From assembly GCF_964204645.1 (NCBI RefSeq), contig NC_134036.1:3830001-3894000 (forward strand): 64,000 nt of DNA, read 5' to 3'. The notes below the pieces were generated by a model. That model was not told the origin of the DNA, did no database searches, and saw nothing but the letters and a program-made list of their open reading frames with translations. The DNA comes from Tubulanus polymorphus (lineage: Eukaryota > Nemertea > Palaeonemertea > Tubulaniformes > Tubulanidae). Positions 46,462-60,500 of this stretch are shown here, piece after piece; the first letter of the stretch is position 1, and every line of letters begins with the position of its first letter. The position numbers and the translations under genes are program-made.

Positions 46462-46613
46462 AGAGAGAGCGAGAAGACGGATGGCAGCGTCGCCTTCTAT
46501 TCTTATAAACTAAGTCAGCATCAGCGCCGTTAGGAGATGGGAAGAAGTTATCGCTTATTAAATCTACACGAAATGTGCTTTATGAATACATCATGTAAAC
46601 TTGAAATTGGGAA

Positions 46614-46619
46614 AATAAA
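46614..46619 (+). promoter_or_regulatory. Probable polyadenylation signal for HINT1 exon 3b
   Basis: AATAAA about 150 nt after the exon 3b stop codon, same strand; a typical short 3' UTR. Confidence 0.6.
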
Positions 46620-49600
46620 TCATTTGATTTGTCGTGAAAATCTGTCATTGTTCGTTGTTTGTTTGGGGAATTTCGTACCACCAGGAATTTGTAAATGGTT
46701 GGACAGCTTTTAACTGCCTAGTGGACCTGGTGGATCTTCGCATTTCATTACGTGGAATCCTCACTCGCCACAGTAGTGGTACCGGAGCCCCATCGGAAAT
46801 ACTAATTTGAACATGAAAATAGTGATGGCTTAGATTATGAGTCGACTCATGACGATGATTTAAGTTGGACTTGAATCGATGAACCCTACAGCAACTGGTG
46901 GTCCTACAACATAGTTGCGTATTGATATACCTTTCGACAACAGATCCTTGTACACCATGGTACAGCAGTGTCCGATCTAAGCCTGTCTGAGTACGAAATA
47001 TCAACCGACATGAGGGCTATAGGGTTCGATCTAAGGAATGAAAGCCAATTGCCCGGGGGCAAGCATATCTGAAATTCGCCTGCCCCCTCCAAAAGCTACT
47101 TGCCCTACACAGGCAGTCCGATTGGTGGCACTATCATCCGTTGTATCGAGTGGGGAAAAAAGCTTTGTGACATAAAATTGCACTACCCCGGGGGACAAGT
47201 GATAACGATTACCTACTCGCCCTGATAAGAATATACTCGTCCCTGGCAATCGGACAAGTGCTTAGATCGGAAGCTGGATTACGGTAAACCGTGCCTTACT
47301 GTGACCGTCTGGAACTGGCTAAATTGAGTTAATAAGGAATGGATCCTGTAAGGAAGTCAGGAAATAGTTTGCTGACTTAAAGTAGGTCAAAAATATGAGC
47401 GAGGCAAGGTTTACCGTAAGTACACTGTTGTACATGCTTAAAATGATTGTCGACACATCTGTTGGCGACGTTTAGGAATACGACGAACGAGGCAGAAAAA
47501 GACGATAAACGAGAAGAAAATGCGAAACATTAATACAACGACAGCTGCGAGGCCATTCACACGTGTAATCTACCGTTCCTACAGTAGAAGATATACATCG
47601 AGGACTTTGCCATGAATCGAGACCTTAAAAGAAACGATAACAACAAAACAGTCGACTTCATTCATAGAGATACTTATATTATCGTTATCATAACATGATA
47701 ATCATTATTACATTATTATTTACAACAAACGAAATGAAATTTAAACTAACAAATAAATTTACGCGCAATTCATCGATTAAACTAGTATATTCTTCGTGTA
47801 GCGTGTCCCGAGGAGGAGATAAAATACACCGCCTGCCTAAAACTAACGTTTAAAAAAAAAAAAATTCGGTACTCGCTAAAATTCATCAGACGACGACGAT
47901 GATAATGACACCTGTTGGCAGCTATGAACACTATTATTCTAAATACACTCATACGCATAACACAAGACATTGGATCATCAGAGACTCACTTTGTATAAGG
48001 CTGATCGGGAAAGGTCGATTCAAACGACGACCATGTTAAAAGCCCGAGTTGCATTCGAGTTATTCGGGCCCTTTTTCTAGCTCACTACGTTCGACTTAGC
48101 CTTCTAAGCCTTAGCAATTTTAATGCGCGCATTTCATAATCGGAATTCGTATGACCGCGGCAGCCTGGACCCGGCACCTCCCTCAGACATTTGATTCTTC
48201 ATCCCCATCAATCAATTTTTGGTCACCGGAGACCTTTTCAAAAAGAAAATGAACTACAAACACCAGACATTAGACATTATCGGCTCAAAAACTGATCTCA
48301 CTACAGCCGAGACATTAAAAATTGAAGATTCTACGAACACCAGGCTTAAGACATCCTCGCTTGCCTTCATTCCTGGTCTATTACGACAAGAAGGAACAGT
48401 GGCCAGGGTTTGTGTCGGCGCGAGCTTTCTCCACGGAAGGCAATCAAACCCTGGCAAGCGAGGATGGACTTCACTAGATATTCTATCGGCACGCTTTAAA
48501 AAAGCGATTACCCAAACTGCGCACACGCGAAAATGGCGAATATCTTAGAAGCGGGTTCCAGGCTGCGTAATTGATACCCGAAACGATGAAAAAGCTCGGC
48601 GGAATTAAAAGAATTAATTATAACGAACTGAATTTTTAAAAAAGCATCAGCATTTTAAATAAAACATCCATCACAGCTGAAATCAAATTAATCGATTAAT
48701 AATTATATCTATTTAATTTAACCGGATAACATGAAAATAATAATCCATTCACACGCGCGCGTTGTATTATAATAATAACCCCCATTTTAAAAACGAAACG
48801 AAAACAAAAATTAGAAGATTTTCAACAATAATTTTTTTTTTTACCCGCTAACCGTTTATTAGTTAAGTATTAAGGGGTCCCTACCGATCGGTTATTCCAG
48901 GATGGAGAAAATTTCGAATTTCGCGGAATTGTCCATATCCCTTTCATATCCCAATTACCGTAGACTTCTAAACTGATTTAGGTGTAGTCTAGGGATCATT
49001 CGTTCATAACCTACGCATAAAATTTGAATTTTTCCAACCCCCCTCCTCCCCCTCTGTACGCAAAATCGGCCATTCTTTCATATACATTAAGCATTACAGT
49101 ACGCAATTGCACTGACCCCTCCCCCTCCCCCAATGCGTACGTAATAAATGAATGACCCCCTACAGTACAATAACAAACTAGACAAACATTTCTAATTGCC
49201 TATTTTACCAAATTGAAGTTTGAGTTGAAAAGGAGTTTGGAGTCGTAGGGACCCTTGCTGAAATTGCCGTCTTAGCAAATTTTTAAAAACGTTTTCTCAT
49301 CGGAATAAAATTTTCGCAACTCTCCATTTTTTGGCTCGTAAGCTCAAACCGTAACCGAGCGGCCTACCGAATAATAATACGCGATAAAATGGCGTATTCT
49401 TGCTTCTAAATAAAATATAATTATCCATTTTCCCGTTCTTTTTATAAAACATTCTTCTTTTTTTTTTTAGACGACGCGACAGATAATACAATATATCAGT
49501 ATAAACTTTCATAATAATAATGATAATAATAATTATTATTATAATCATTATTGAGCAGTAATTTTCCGTTTAAAGCCAGTAGTTATAAGTAATAGACGCT

Positions 49601-49703
49601 TGTTGTTTGGCGACGCAGGGCGTAGACGTTGAAATTGGTCAATACGACAAGGACGTTGATTTTTCTTTTCCTTAAATCTTAAGAACCTCGGTGAAGCTAC
49701 TGC

Positions 49704-49988
49704 AGGGTTCATACTACTAGCAGATGTTACGCGACGAAAAGCGCTACCTCAACGGGAAGGCGGGGGTCGGCACGCCCCTAAATCCACCTGGCATAGGCCC
49801 CTTTACATATCTTAAGTCGATGGTTACTACGCCAGACAGAAGTACATCCGCAATGCGGAAATAAGTCGACCAAAATCAGACAAGTTTCGAGAAGTTTAGG
49901 AGCGAGTTCGTAAAAAAGGAGGAATAAATTTCTTCTCGGTTTTGGGAAAGTTTCCGAGGAATCGGCCATCAGTAGTATGAACCCTTCG
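49704..49988. mobile_element. Foldback with GGGTTCATACTACT ends
   Basis: Left end AGGGTTCATACTACTAGCAG and right end ATCAGTAGTATGAACCC are inverted copies about 285 bp apart. Confidence 0.65.
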
Positions 49989-50062
49989 CCGCGGCAAGTG
50001 AGGTGGCTCTAGTGTACAATATAAGACATACATCAAATACAAAGGCCAGTTTCACGAATTAG

Positions 50063-50446
50063 TTAACCCTTTCAGTGCCAACCAACTAATCAATTGCCGA
50101 AAGTGCAGGGAATAATTTGAAAATTCCGAAAAATTCCACCCCTGTGCATCGTAAGACGGGTTTACCGCTATAGCACCTGTCCACCGCGGCACGGTGTATT
50201 GTTAGTTGCCAATATTCCACTAAGATTGATAGGTGCTGCCATCGTTCATCAAAGAATTAATGTATTGGTGATATTAATAATTAGTTTATATCTCTATTGA
50301 AAGATGGCAGCACCTGTCAATCTTAGTGAAATATTGAATACACCACATTACTAATAACGTCAATACACTGCGGCGCGGTGTACTAGCAAAGACCATCACC
50401 ACTTAAATACATCGCACTGCCGTGTAGATGTACTGAAAAGGTTCAA
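50063..50446. mobile_element. Family B element with extra internal inverted repeat
   Basis: TTAACCCTTTCAGTGCCAAC to GTACTGAAAAGGTT. Inside, ATTGATAGGTGCTGCCATC and GATGGCAGCACCTGTCAAT pair with each other, suggesting rearrangement of two copies. Confidence 0.75.
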
Positions 50447-51075
50447 CTCTTAACTCTTAACAACTTTAATTCAGCTTGGACCGTTTTAAACGTAAAAACA
50501 TTTTCGTGAAACCAGACTCGAAGTTAACACGCGAAATAAACGCCCTCTACAACGCATCTGAAACGCACACACATCACAGCTTAAAATCCATTCGTTAAAT
50601 ATAATCAACCGATTCATCCGATAGTTCCGATTTAACGCACCAGACGACGAACGAATCGCCGACACGGCGAAAACGGGCTATTTAAAACATCAGTTCGCAA
50701 TTGTGACACTAGGCGGCGCGTCGATATCACATGATGATGATTTTTCCGTCATTGCTTTCGGGTATCGCGCGCGCGCACGGAATAATACACACATCGTTAT
50801 AGTTTATATATATATACGCACACGCTCGCGTGCGCGCACACCGGCAACCCGTCACCCCTCGGTCTCGCGCGCGTATGCACACGCCCGGCGGACTAGACCG
50901 TATAGTTCGTGTAATGTTTTTTTCGCCGTCGCGACGCGAGGGGTGATAGGTGTAGACGGGAGGCGCGTTCGATAGCCGGGAATGATTCCTAGTAGTGAAA
51001 GCATCCGATGGGCAGCGTACCTGCGACGAGAAAGCAGAAAGAACTATTGAAACATTTGAAATTACTACCCAGGTT

Positions 51076-51665
51076 CCGGCTCCATACAGATCGGTCATTC
51101 CTGGATATAAGGAGTTTTGAAGGGATTTTGGAGGAGAAAATTTCGAGGAAGCGTCTGCATCACTTTCACAGCCCAATGACAGTGGACTACTACTTAATCT
51201 GTACTGTTAAACTGGGTAAACCGGCAATTCGGTGCTTTTATTTAAGCTTATTCTTTTCCTATGTACACTTGGGTCCGGTTTTTGTAGACTGGTATTAACT
51301 TTAACCCGGGGGTTTACTTCATTTTGAATTTAAATAACCCCCTCGGGTTAAAGTTAATACCAGTCTATAAAACCGGGCCCAGGGGCTGGTTGCATAGTCA
51401 TGACTTAGACTTAAGACCAGTCTAAGACCAACTTAGTTCTATAGCCAATCGAACAACTTAAGACCAGTCTTAAGATTTAAGACGACTCTTGGACTTAAGT
51501 CACGACTGTGCAACTGGCCCCAGGTTTCTCGTAATTCAATAACCGCCTGATTCATTTCTAATCGCCTATTTCTCAAAATTGACGGTGTTTCGGACATTTT
51601 GTAGGAGTTTCGAGCACCATTTTCATCGTTTACGAGTTTTTAAGGAACCAAGGAATTGTAGGAAC
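51076..51665. repeat. Composite family F copy with two inserted palindromes
   Basis: F sequence is interrupted by a foldback (about 51262-51372, GACTGGTATTAACTTTAACC / GGTTAAAGTTAATACCAGTC) and a family E element (51373-51524). Confidence 0.75.
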
Positions 51666-51731
51666 CGCGTGAGAGTCTATCGACTAGTCGGGGTCGGTAT
51701 CGCGCTACTACTACTACTAACCTGACGAACA

Positions 51732-53090
51732 TCACGAGGCGACCGTCGTCATCGGCTGCGGCGAAAGATCTATCACTTTGATTTGTACGTTAACCGGCGC
51801 GACGGCGTTGTAGCCCCCTTTACCGGACATCTGAGTCTGCAACGACGAAAACTGCGAAAGAAAAAAAAAAACGAGATGAATTATAGAAAAACTAGCGGAA
51901 AGACGAGGGACTTAGCGCTCGCTCATCCTACCCTCGGTAGGGATTTGAACCTGATGGCATCACTAGACCCAGACACAGTAAGAAACCCTGACACACTAGA
52001 CTGCATTTACATACACAGCTTAGATTATGTTATTATTAGCCAATCAGAAATCCTATCTTATTTCAGCCTGGGTTTTTCCATTTATAGTTTCTGTGAAATT
52101 TGTCTCAACGATTATGCCTCGGACAATCTGATTGGTGCTGCAAATCTGCGCATGTACCTATGCACAACATGGTCTAGTGTGGCAGGGTTCCTTACATGTT
52201 GTGGCGTCCAACGATGCCACCAGGTTCGAATTCCTACCCGAGGAGGACGGGGAGGAAATGAGATACGCGACTTACGTTAGTTTTATGGGGTCCGGCGCCG
52301 TTCTCCATGTCCCCGGAGCCGATGTGGCCCGTGTGTCTGAAATCGGTCGGCTGACCGATCATACTTCTGTCGATACGTCTTCGCCGCTTCTAGGAATGAA
52401 ACGAATAACATCGCCGTTTAAATATCACCCGCTTCGATGACATCGTTCTGGCGATTTATGATCATCGAAGCAATCAGTGATCCACGTGATCGGTACTTTG
52501 TCCGAGACATTTCTAATTGAAAATGAACTACAAACACGGGACATTTTAAGTGACCGACTAGGCACATACACAGGGGCGGTTCTGGAGGCCAATTTTAAAG
52601 GACTTGTCACATCTAGAAAGGACACTTTGATGTCCAAAAGAGGCAGTATTAGGTGTACTCCCGCACTAAAATCACACCTTTACACAACAGCCCTAGATAC
52701 ATAATAATTGACTGCTTCAGACTAAGGCTAAACAAAAATGATACCTTGTTTCTCCGCAGAGGCCGGGTCATTTTTGTAAAATATGATAAAATTTATAAAC
52801 AGTTCATTTCTATAGCGGCCGGGTCTGTTATGGTGAAATTGATCACGATTTAAAAAAAAGTAATGTATAGGGTAGATAGGCGGCCGGCCGGGTCAACATT
52901 TAAGCTCAGCAGAGCGGAGAAACAAGGTATCAATTTTTTTTAGCCTAATCAGCATCACATTTGCCAGGGGTTGATGGGGAAGCCGGCGAAGGGGGTGAAC
53001 GGATTGAAGCATACTACAGTCGTAGTTAAGACTTACCGGCTGCGGCTGTTGGGTTATACAGCACCTGAAACAAACCATCACTTCACTCAT
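51732..53090 (-). CDS. CDC42SE2: CDC42 small effector (SPEC) protein, 3 exons
   Basis: Exons 53090-53037, 52389-52276 and 51851-51732 give 288 nt, 95 aa (TGA stop); the human proteins are 79-84 aa. It is a small adaptor that binds GTP-loaded CDC42 at the plasma membrane. The N-terminus [18 protein letters not shown] has the paired cysteines (C10, C11) that are palmitoylated in the family. Exon 2 gives a basic KRRRRIDRS patch and the CRIB motif [17 protein letters not shown] (residues 28-44; I29, P32, F35, H37, H40, G42). Exon 3 has [11 protein letters not shown] and [10 protein letters not shown], closer to CDC42SE2 than CDC42SE1, then a tail ([10 protein letters not shown]) longer than in vertebrates. 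Introns are phase 0 and hold a tRNA-like foldback (51930-52240) and a MITE (52738-52934). Confidence 0.95.
51930..52240. mobile_element. Family N foldback with tRNA B-box-like ends, CDC42SE intron 2
   Basis: CTCGGTAGGGATTTGAACCT at one end and AGGTTCGAATTCCTACCCGAG at the other are inverted copies, about 310 bp apart; inner arms CCTGACACACTAGAC / GTCTAGTGTGGCAGG. Same family as 18393-18722. Confidence 0.82.
52738..52934. mobile_element. MITE-like element, family A, CDC42SE intron 1
   Basis: ATGATACCTTGTTTCTCC / GGAGAAACAAGGTATC ends, with GGCCGGCCGGGTCAACATTT. The best-preserved ends of this family in the window. Confidence 0.85.
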
Positions 53091-53180
53091 CTCTCAATAG
53101 ATGGCACCACCGATAGCACCTGAAATCATACCAAGAAAATACATTTGTATCATCAAAAATGTGTAACTAGAGGTGTATAA

Positions 53181-53388
53181 GGAGAGAATCGCACAATGAT
53201 AATAAAAAGTCCGAAAATGAAACTTCGAGACAGTAGTTTATTTCAACGTTTCGACTATATCCTAATAGTCATCTTATTCTCATTATTCCTGAAGATGACT
53301 ATTAGGATATAGTCGAAACGTTGAAATAAACTACTATCTCGAAGTTTCATTTTCGGACTTTTTATTATCATTGTGCGATTCTCTCCTC
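53181..53388. mobile_element. Near-perfect inverted repeat of family J
   Basis: Left arm GGAGAGAATCGCACAATGAT and right arm ATCATTGTGCGATTCTCTCC; about 95-bp arms around a 15-bp centre, each carrying the CTGAAGATGA...GTCGAAACGTTG motif. Confidence 0.9.
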
Positions 53389-56300
53389 ATCACGTCAACA
53401 CGGATATAGTGTTCTACCAATCGTGATAGAGGTGTTTAAGTCGGAGAATTTCCTCTAAAACCGTTCTAATACTTTCACTGTTGTCGAGCTAGGCTTTAGT
53501 GTGTCCCATCACTGCTAGTAATAATAGCCTAATTCGGGTAATACTAATAATAACGATCATCTCGACTATTCGACAACTTACAGGGAGCTCGGCCGTATTA
53601 TCAACACGCGCGGTAACGTCATTCCAGGCGTTTAAAGGGCAAATTCTTTACGACTGATTACCGCGCGTATAAACCGTAATAACACAATACGAACAGCGGT
53701 AGTTATTAACGCGCCGCATAGAGTTAGACGCGAACCTCGCCGCCACCCTATAGACCGGCGGTGCTTACGACGGATAAATTAAAATGGACACATTCCGGAG
53801 TTCATTACTATCATCATCATCGTCGACTAATGGCATACATCTCCATTATCTGACAGCTCTATCTATTACGGACGACGACCGGCGATTGCTTTTTGACTTA
53901 ATTATACACAACAATAATATAACAACAACTCCAGCAGCGGCGACTACGTCGACGGTTAATCATCGACGATATCCTCTTTCGAGTCCTACGCTGCCGAACC
54001 GGCCGGAATGGCACGATCGGGATGGAGATGGCAACTGAATTTAACCGCGATAGTTTTACGGGCACTTTCACTATTGTCCTACTCCTTCGCCATTCTTTCT
54101 ATATTTGCCTTGTGTGATCGTCCACACTTAACATGTGTTCAGGACTTCACCAGAGACAGTTTAAATCAAATATGATCTACGAACACCAGACAAGACATTT
54201 TATCCGATCAGCGAACTGATCGTCCACACGGTCATTCAGTACTTCACCCGAGACATTTTAGATTCAAACACAAGATATAAGACATTTCAGCATACTTTCT
54301 AAAACTGATCGCCCACACTTCACTTGTGTTCAGGACTTCATCTGAGACATTTTTAATTGAAATTTAACTACAAACAACAGACATTTTATCAGCTCACTTT
54401 CAAAAGCTGATAGTCCACACTTAACATGTGTTCAGTGCTTCACCTGAGATATTTTCAATTGTAATGTCAGACATCAGACATTACATAAGCATATGTTGAA
54501 AAAGTAATCGTCCACACTTCAAAGGCATTCAGAGGCTCTTCACCAGCGAGATTTCTAATCGAAATCGAACTACGAATACCAGATAATTCCGATGGTAATA
54601 ATATCGAAGCTTCGTACTTACGACAGCGAGCGTCTGAATGTGTTTTAATCGCGATCGTTGTGTCGTGCGTTCGAACTGGTTTTTCGAAATACGACTCGCG
54701 ATATCGATTGATATTATTCTAGTATCGCGCTGAGCTCGGCAGTAATGCGTGTGTATGCACACGCGCGCGCGTACACTCGGTTCCGATCAACAGGTGTCTG
54801 CCATCGATATCCTGTACAACCGGATATCCATCACCGCGCCGGACCGAACAACGGGTGCTGCCCTCAACGAATTAGTCTGCGGCGAATATCCCGAAGCCGA
54901 CTGGAACCGAAATTTCCAATCACGCGCTTCGCAAACGAACAATTCTAATAAATTCGACCGCCGATCGCACGGCTATATCCGTACTTCGATTTCCGATTTC
55001 AAAATCGAACGCCCCGTTTCGCTGCTGCAGCGGGTGGTGGGCTTATCTATAAAATGGACACCAAATCATAACAAATCAGACCAAAACTACTGATCAAATA
55101 AATAACGGGGTCGATCCCCATTTCAAAACATCCTGGTGAGAGCTTCAGTAACGTGGGGCGACTTCAAACGTCGAAACTGGCTACCGACTATGAAAGAAGC
55201 TCGACGCTTCCGAACTAACCCGCGAACAACAACGACGGCGAAGATAATAACCTTATATCTTTCAGATTTCGTGTAGTAAATCCTTTAGTGAAATGATGTT
55301 GAAACATACCCTACACCAGCGTTACACAGACCGGTATACTACGATAGACCTAATGTTGATACCTCGTGATAAGAATGGTTAAAAAAAAGGGAGCGAAAAA
55401 ATATGATAAATTCCACGAAGAACGCCCACAATACGCAAACGTACGATATTAAAGGCTGGCTGCTGGCTTAACTAAAAAAAAAAAATTACCTTTCAAAATA
55501 ATGACATATATGTAAACGCGATAGATCGCTGTGTACATACACGGACTTCCTAGTTCATCCCGGTTCATCAATAGGCAATAATAACGAGTAAATATGATTT
55601 TTTTGTTTCGGCAAAAAAACGATGTTGACTGTTATTATTCGTAACAGTGTATAACAAAGTCGGAATAATTATTGCGATGAGTCACGTTCGTCGCGAGATA
55701 GACGTAAAATGCGTTTCGGGTGAGGTTAGGTATAGGTCAGAGGATATCGTTAGACGCGCAGTTCTCTCATCGTCCTAATTAGGCTTCATTTCACCTGAGA
55801 TACGTTTCGCTATCAAAATTGAACTATAAACAACTAGAATTAGACATTTTATCGCCGCACTTTTCAAAAATTGATCGTCCACACTTCGCGTGTGTTCGGT
55901 GCTTCACCAAAACAGACACATTTTTTGATCAAAAATCAACTACAAACACCAGACATTAGACATTTTATCAGCACACTTTCAAAAACTGATCGTCCACACT
56001 TCACATGTGTTCAGTGATTCACAAGAACAGACACATTTCTTATCAACAATCAACTACAAACACCGGTCATTAGACATATTATCAGCACACTTTCAAAAAC
56101 TGAAGATGACTAGTAGGATATAGTTGAAACGTCAACTACTAGCTCGAGGAATACAGTATTGCTTAACATGACTAGAAGGATATAGTCAAAACGTCAACTA
56201 CTAGGCCTAGCTCAAGGAATACAGTATTCCTGGAGATCACACATGTAGTAGGATAAAGTCAAAACGTCGAATAAACTACAGCCCTGGGTATTTTTTCATT

Positions 56301-56937
56301 CTTAGAACGGGATTCTATATCGAAGCGAGATTGAAGTACCTGTACCTATGATACCACCCTGAATTACGACATATGTAGCGCTGTTAGGCAATCCACAGAC
56401 ATTCACGCGTTCTCGCAGACAGATGATGTTTGTTTATAGACGTACACCTACTACTAACAACTTCAGTTCTCATACAACTCCGTGGTCACGCTGGTAACGA
56501 ACGAACGTATCAACAATCATCGATTTGCCCCTGCATTGATTTACAGAAGAATCAATCGAAGGAATCTCGATTCAGCCCCGGCCAGGAGAAACGAATAGAG
56601 CTTAAGGCATCAGTCGACGTCGTCGTGTGACTCATTCAACTATTAGATAAAGAGGATGTCATATACTAATCAATTTTCTCTTCTCAGGGGCTCAACCAGT
56701 ATGAGATAGATTGATAGATAGACTACTAAACTCTTAATCGTCAACGCCTCCCCCAACCCCGACTTAAAGCGTGAAAGAGTTTTTCCCATGCTTTACTGCA
56801 CGATTTATATCAGTGACAACTTTTTCCTACAGGACACAGAGTCTTCAACATTTCGCAATGTCGTAGTTGTATCTGTATTTGAATCTAACTCAACCAACAT
56901 GGCCTTTTACTTCTATATAGGCTACTACTGCAACCCT

Positions 56938-57255
56938 ACTCAGCATTTGGCACAAACTCGTGGTAGAATTTTACCGGTCTCAACCTTACCGCAGTAAAAG
57001 ACAGAGTCTACTGTATTTCACAAACTCTTACTCATTATTTGACACCAACTCAGGATTCAGAATTTTACCAGTCTCAACTTTACCGCAGTCAGAGACAGAG
57101 TCTACTGTATTTCACAAACTCTTACTCAGTACTTGACACAAACTCGGGATAGAATTTCACCAGTCTTAACTTTACCGCAGTAAGAGACACAGTCGACTGT
57201 ATTTCACAAACTCTTACTCAGTATTTGACACCAACTCGGGGTAGAATTATACCTG
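56938..57255. repeat. About 92-bp tandem repeat, 3.5 copies
   Basis: Units share GTCTACTGTATTTCACAAAC, TCTTACTCAGTATTTGACAC and AACTTTACCGCAGTAAGAGA. Confidence 0.92.
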
Positions 57256-59378
57256 TCCCTGATTTTCAGGGCCCGCGACCCTGCATAAAGCGAGCGGAGT
57301 GACATGAATTCAAAAACAACATCGGTCAAAAAGTCACCAGAGATTGTGTGTGACAGCACGCTCGCGCGCTTCGCGAAATGACGAGTAAGAAGATGGAATC
57401 GAAATGAAACCGAATTAAACACGAATAAATCCATCGATCGCGAAGACGAGGAATGTTCTACCGAATAACGACTGACTCAGAATCCCGGAGGTCGACGATG
57501 ATTCATCCGCAGAGATCTTGTACGCTTCTTTTTCAGATTCTTCTTTTTCTGAAGAATTCGAGGAGAAAAACCTTGAGATTTTCTTCCTACCACGCGAGCG
57601 ATCCTGGTCCCGACTGTACCAATTTTGGCACGGTTTACTAACCCCTAAATTTACTGAACTACTCAAGTATCTTCGCACCCTATTTCTCAAAATTGAAGGA
57701 GTTTAAAAAAGGAGATTCCGACAATTTGCTCGAATCAAAGGAGTTTCAAGCTCTTTTAGAAACACTTTCCGTTTTAGGAAGGAGTTTTCTTATTGAACCA
57801 AGGAGTCGTATAAAGGGACCCCGTTATAATAGGAGAGGAAATATCTAAAGGTATTTTGGTTTTCGTAGACAATTGAGAATAAAACCTACAATTAAACGAA
57901 GAAAAACTGATAGAGGATTTTGAAAACACCTTTTCCTCATCGAAATGTATAAACCTATCAGAAGGTCGTTTAATTGTGTACGCGTTATATAGGAATTAGG
58001 CTTATAGGTTCAGTTAAGTAAGGTGAGAGAGGAGTTGCTGGTGTAAGCAGCTGATTCCCGCCACTGCCTCGTGACACGGACAATAGCCGCATAGAAATAC
58101 CATATCCCGTTCTAACTGATCCATAATGATTATAGCTGTTGAAATGTTCATTATATCACGTGTCGAGCTTGTTAAAATCGTATTGCCCTGAAGGAGGTGT
58201 CTCACAACGACACAAGACCCACTGACAACATCGAGGTCTTTGAGAAACATCTGTCCTTTGAGATGAGAGTAGTAGTGGCTTCATACACCACACTAGGCCC
58301 AGGTTTCGTACGCCTTACGGTATAAAACTCAATTGAGTTTTTTTTATTCCGCTAACTCGAATTAATACCACGGGGCGACCACTTATCTGGAGATCAGGGA
58401 AATCAAGGACACAACAGGGAATTTTCTTTTCTTTAAAAATGTCAGAGAATTTCGTAAAAAAGCTTCAAGTCAGGGAAGTATTTGTTAAGATTTGCTAAAT
58501 CGCGCGTAAAATCAAACAGTTTCCGTCTATGCCTTACGTATTTGACTGTGTTAATTGATCGGATTCTTAGCGGATCAATTCAGGTAATATTTCAGGAAAA
58601 AAGCAAGTCACATATAAGTGGTCACCTCGCACCAGTCTACAAACTTTGGTTAACAGAAATGGCTGGTTATATACCATAGACACAACTACCAGGGTAATCC
58701 CCCGATCAGGCTCAGCCCCTAGGGCTTGGGGTTATCCTTCTTATGTACCTATCTATCTATGAAATTATATCCAAAGAAATTATGTTTATAATCTTGTACA
58801 TATTATTCATAAATAAATCATTCATTCATAACTCTCAGAGACCAACGAGTCAATGGTATAACCATTATAGAGAGATAGAAACGGCAATCGAAATGAGAAA
58901 AAAAATATCATACTATACCCATCTCAAGAACGGATATCGAGTGTGACAAAAATATCGGAGTTGGTTGAAACGTACGTAGTAGCTAGCACCTATCGACAGG
59001 AATCGAAATATTTCAATGAATTTCCTCATAGGTAGTTGTTTATGGTTAAATTGATATTTGTATTGTCAATAAGAAGGGGGGGGGGGCATTTCCTTCTTTC
59101 CTATGAATATGATCATAGGATATATCGGGACGTATTACTTAACGCGACCAACCAAGTTGTTGACTATAAACGGTGCTAATCGTATAGGTGCTAATATACC
59201 GAGACCTACGCACAGGTATGTTCCGGTTGACGAGCGATTATCTAAGAATCGAAACCGCAACCCAAAACAACAGCGTCATATCAACAGGTCGTCGTCGGTC
59301 TAACGCGAATAAATAGAGTATGAGAGGGTTTTCCCATTGATCGAGCCAATTTCGTACGGATAAGGCTAGATAAATCGA

Positions 59379-59583
59379 TAACTTTGTTTCTATCATTTCT
59401 GCTGAGTTTAAACGTCGACCCGGCCGACCACCTACGTATCTACCCTGTACATTACTAATTATTCTAAAAATTATTATCACGTTAACCATAACAGATCCGG
59501 CAGCTATAGCAACGAACTGATTACAAAAATTTTATCGCAGTTTTTAAAAGTTACCCGGCCGATTAGGAGAAACAAGGTATCGT
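59379..59583. mobile_element. MITE-like element, family A, reversed copy
   Basis: Full-length reversed copy: GACCCGGCCGACCACCTACG inside and AGGAGAAACAAGGTATCG at the right end. Confidence 0.75.
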
Positions 59584-59934
59584 CTTATTATCATTTTAGC
59601 CCGATCGAGTGACTGATAGAAGATAACGCGAGAAACCGTTCATACGCGAAGAGGTCCTCTTTAAACCGGACCTCTCTTAACGAGTGTCACCAAAAACAAC
59701 GCCATAAATATCGAGTCGTATGAAATTAGAACGCATTACGCGCGCGCGCGCCGGGCTTCGCTCGCGAACTAATTACGACGACAAAAACCAAACAACAGGC
59801 ACCAATTATCATAAATCAATTTCAACAAACAACGTGCGTTCCGGGAGGGAAAGCTAGGCCTGTCATTTTTATACGTATATCTGTCTACTGGAATTTCGTA
59901 ATTGAAGCCTTAACGTTTAGGCAACCACTATCAA

Positions 59935-60500
59935 GAGACCGTTCCCGAGAGTGGGGGCAGTAAGACATTTTCAGAGACTGTTCCCGACAATCAGGGGACA
60001 GTAAGCCATTTTCAGAGACTGTTCCTGACAATCAGGGGACAGAAAACCACTTGCAGAGACTGTTCCTCTGACAATCAGGGGACAGTAAACCATTTTTAGA
60101 GACTGTTCCTGACAATCAGGGGACAGAAAACCACTTTCAGAGACTGTTACTGACAATCAGGGGACAGTAAACCATTTTTAGAGACTGTTCCTGACAATCA
60201 GGGGACAGAAAACCACTTTCAGAGACTGTTACTGACAATCAGGGGACAGTAGGCCTAAGCCATTTTCAGAGACTGTTCCTGACAATCAGGGGACAGAAAA
60301 CCACTTTCAGAGACTGTTCCTTTGACAATTAGGGGACAGTAAGCCATTTTCAGAGACTGTTCCTGTTCCTGACAATCAGGGGACAGATAACCACTTTCAG
60401 AGACTGTTCCCGACAATCAGGTGACAGTAAACCATTTTCAGAGACCGTTCCTCATAATCAAGGGACAACACGGGACCGGATCTGACAATCAGGGGACATT
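59935..60500. repeat. 41-bp minisatellite, second array
   Basis: About 13 units of GAGACTGTTCCTGACAATCA plus GGGGACAGTAAACCATTTTCA, the same unit as 13185-13680, 46 kb away. Confidence 0.96.

Larger units (their letters stand above)
46620..51731. other. Gene-free region between HINT1 and CDC42SE
   Basis: Only repeats seen: family H and I copies (48230-48470), family F (48873-49254), an ATA/TTA-rich palindrome (49505-49555), a foldback with GGGTTCATACTACT / AGTAGTATGAACCC ends (49704-49988), family B (50063-50446), a CG/CA-rich stretch (50765-50880) and a composite family F copy (51076-51665). Confidence 0.6.

Noticed and set aside
57415-57690. Minus-strand frame with SSNSSEKEESEKEA-type sequence as an exon
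   Set aside because: No usable acceptor/donor pair with matching phase was seen, and its upstream part enters a family F repeat.
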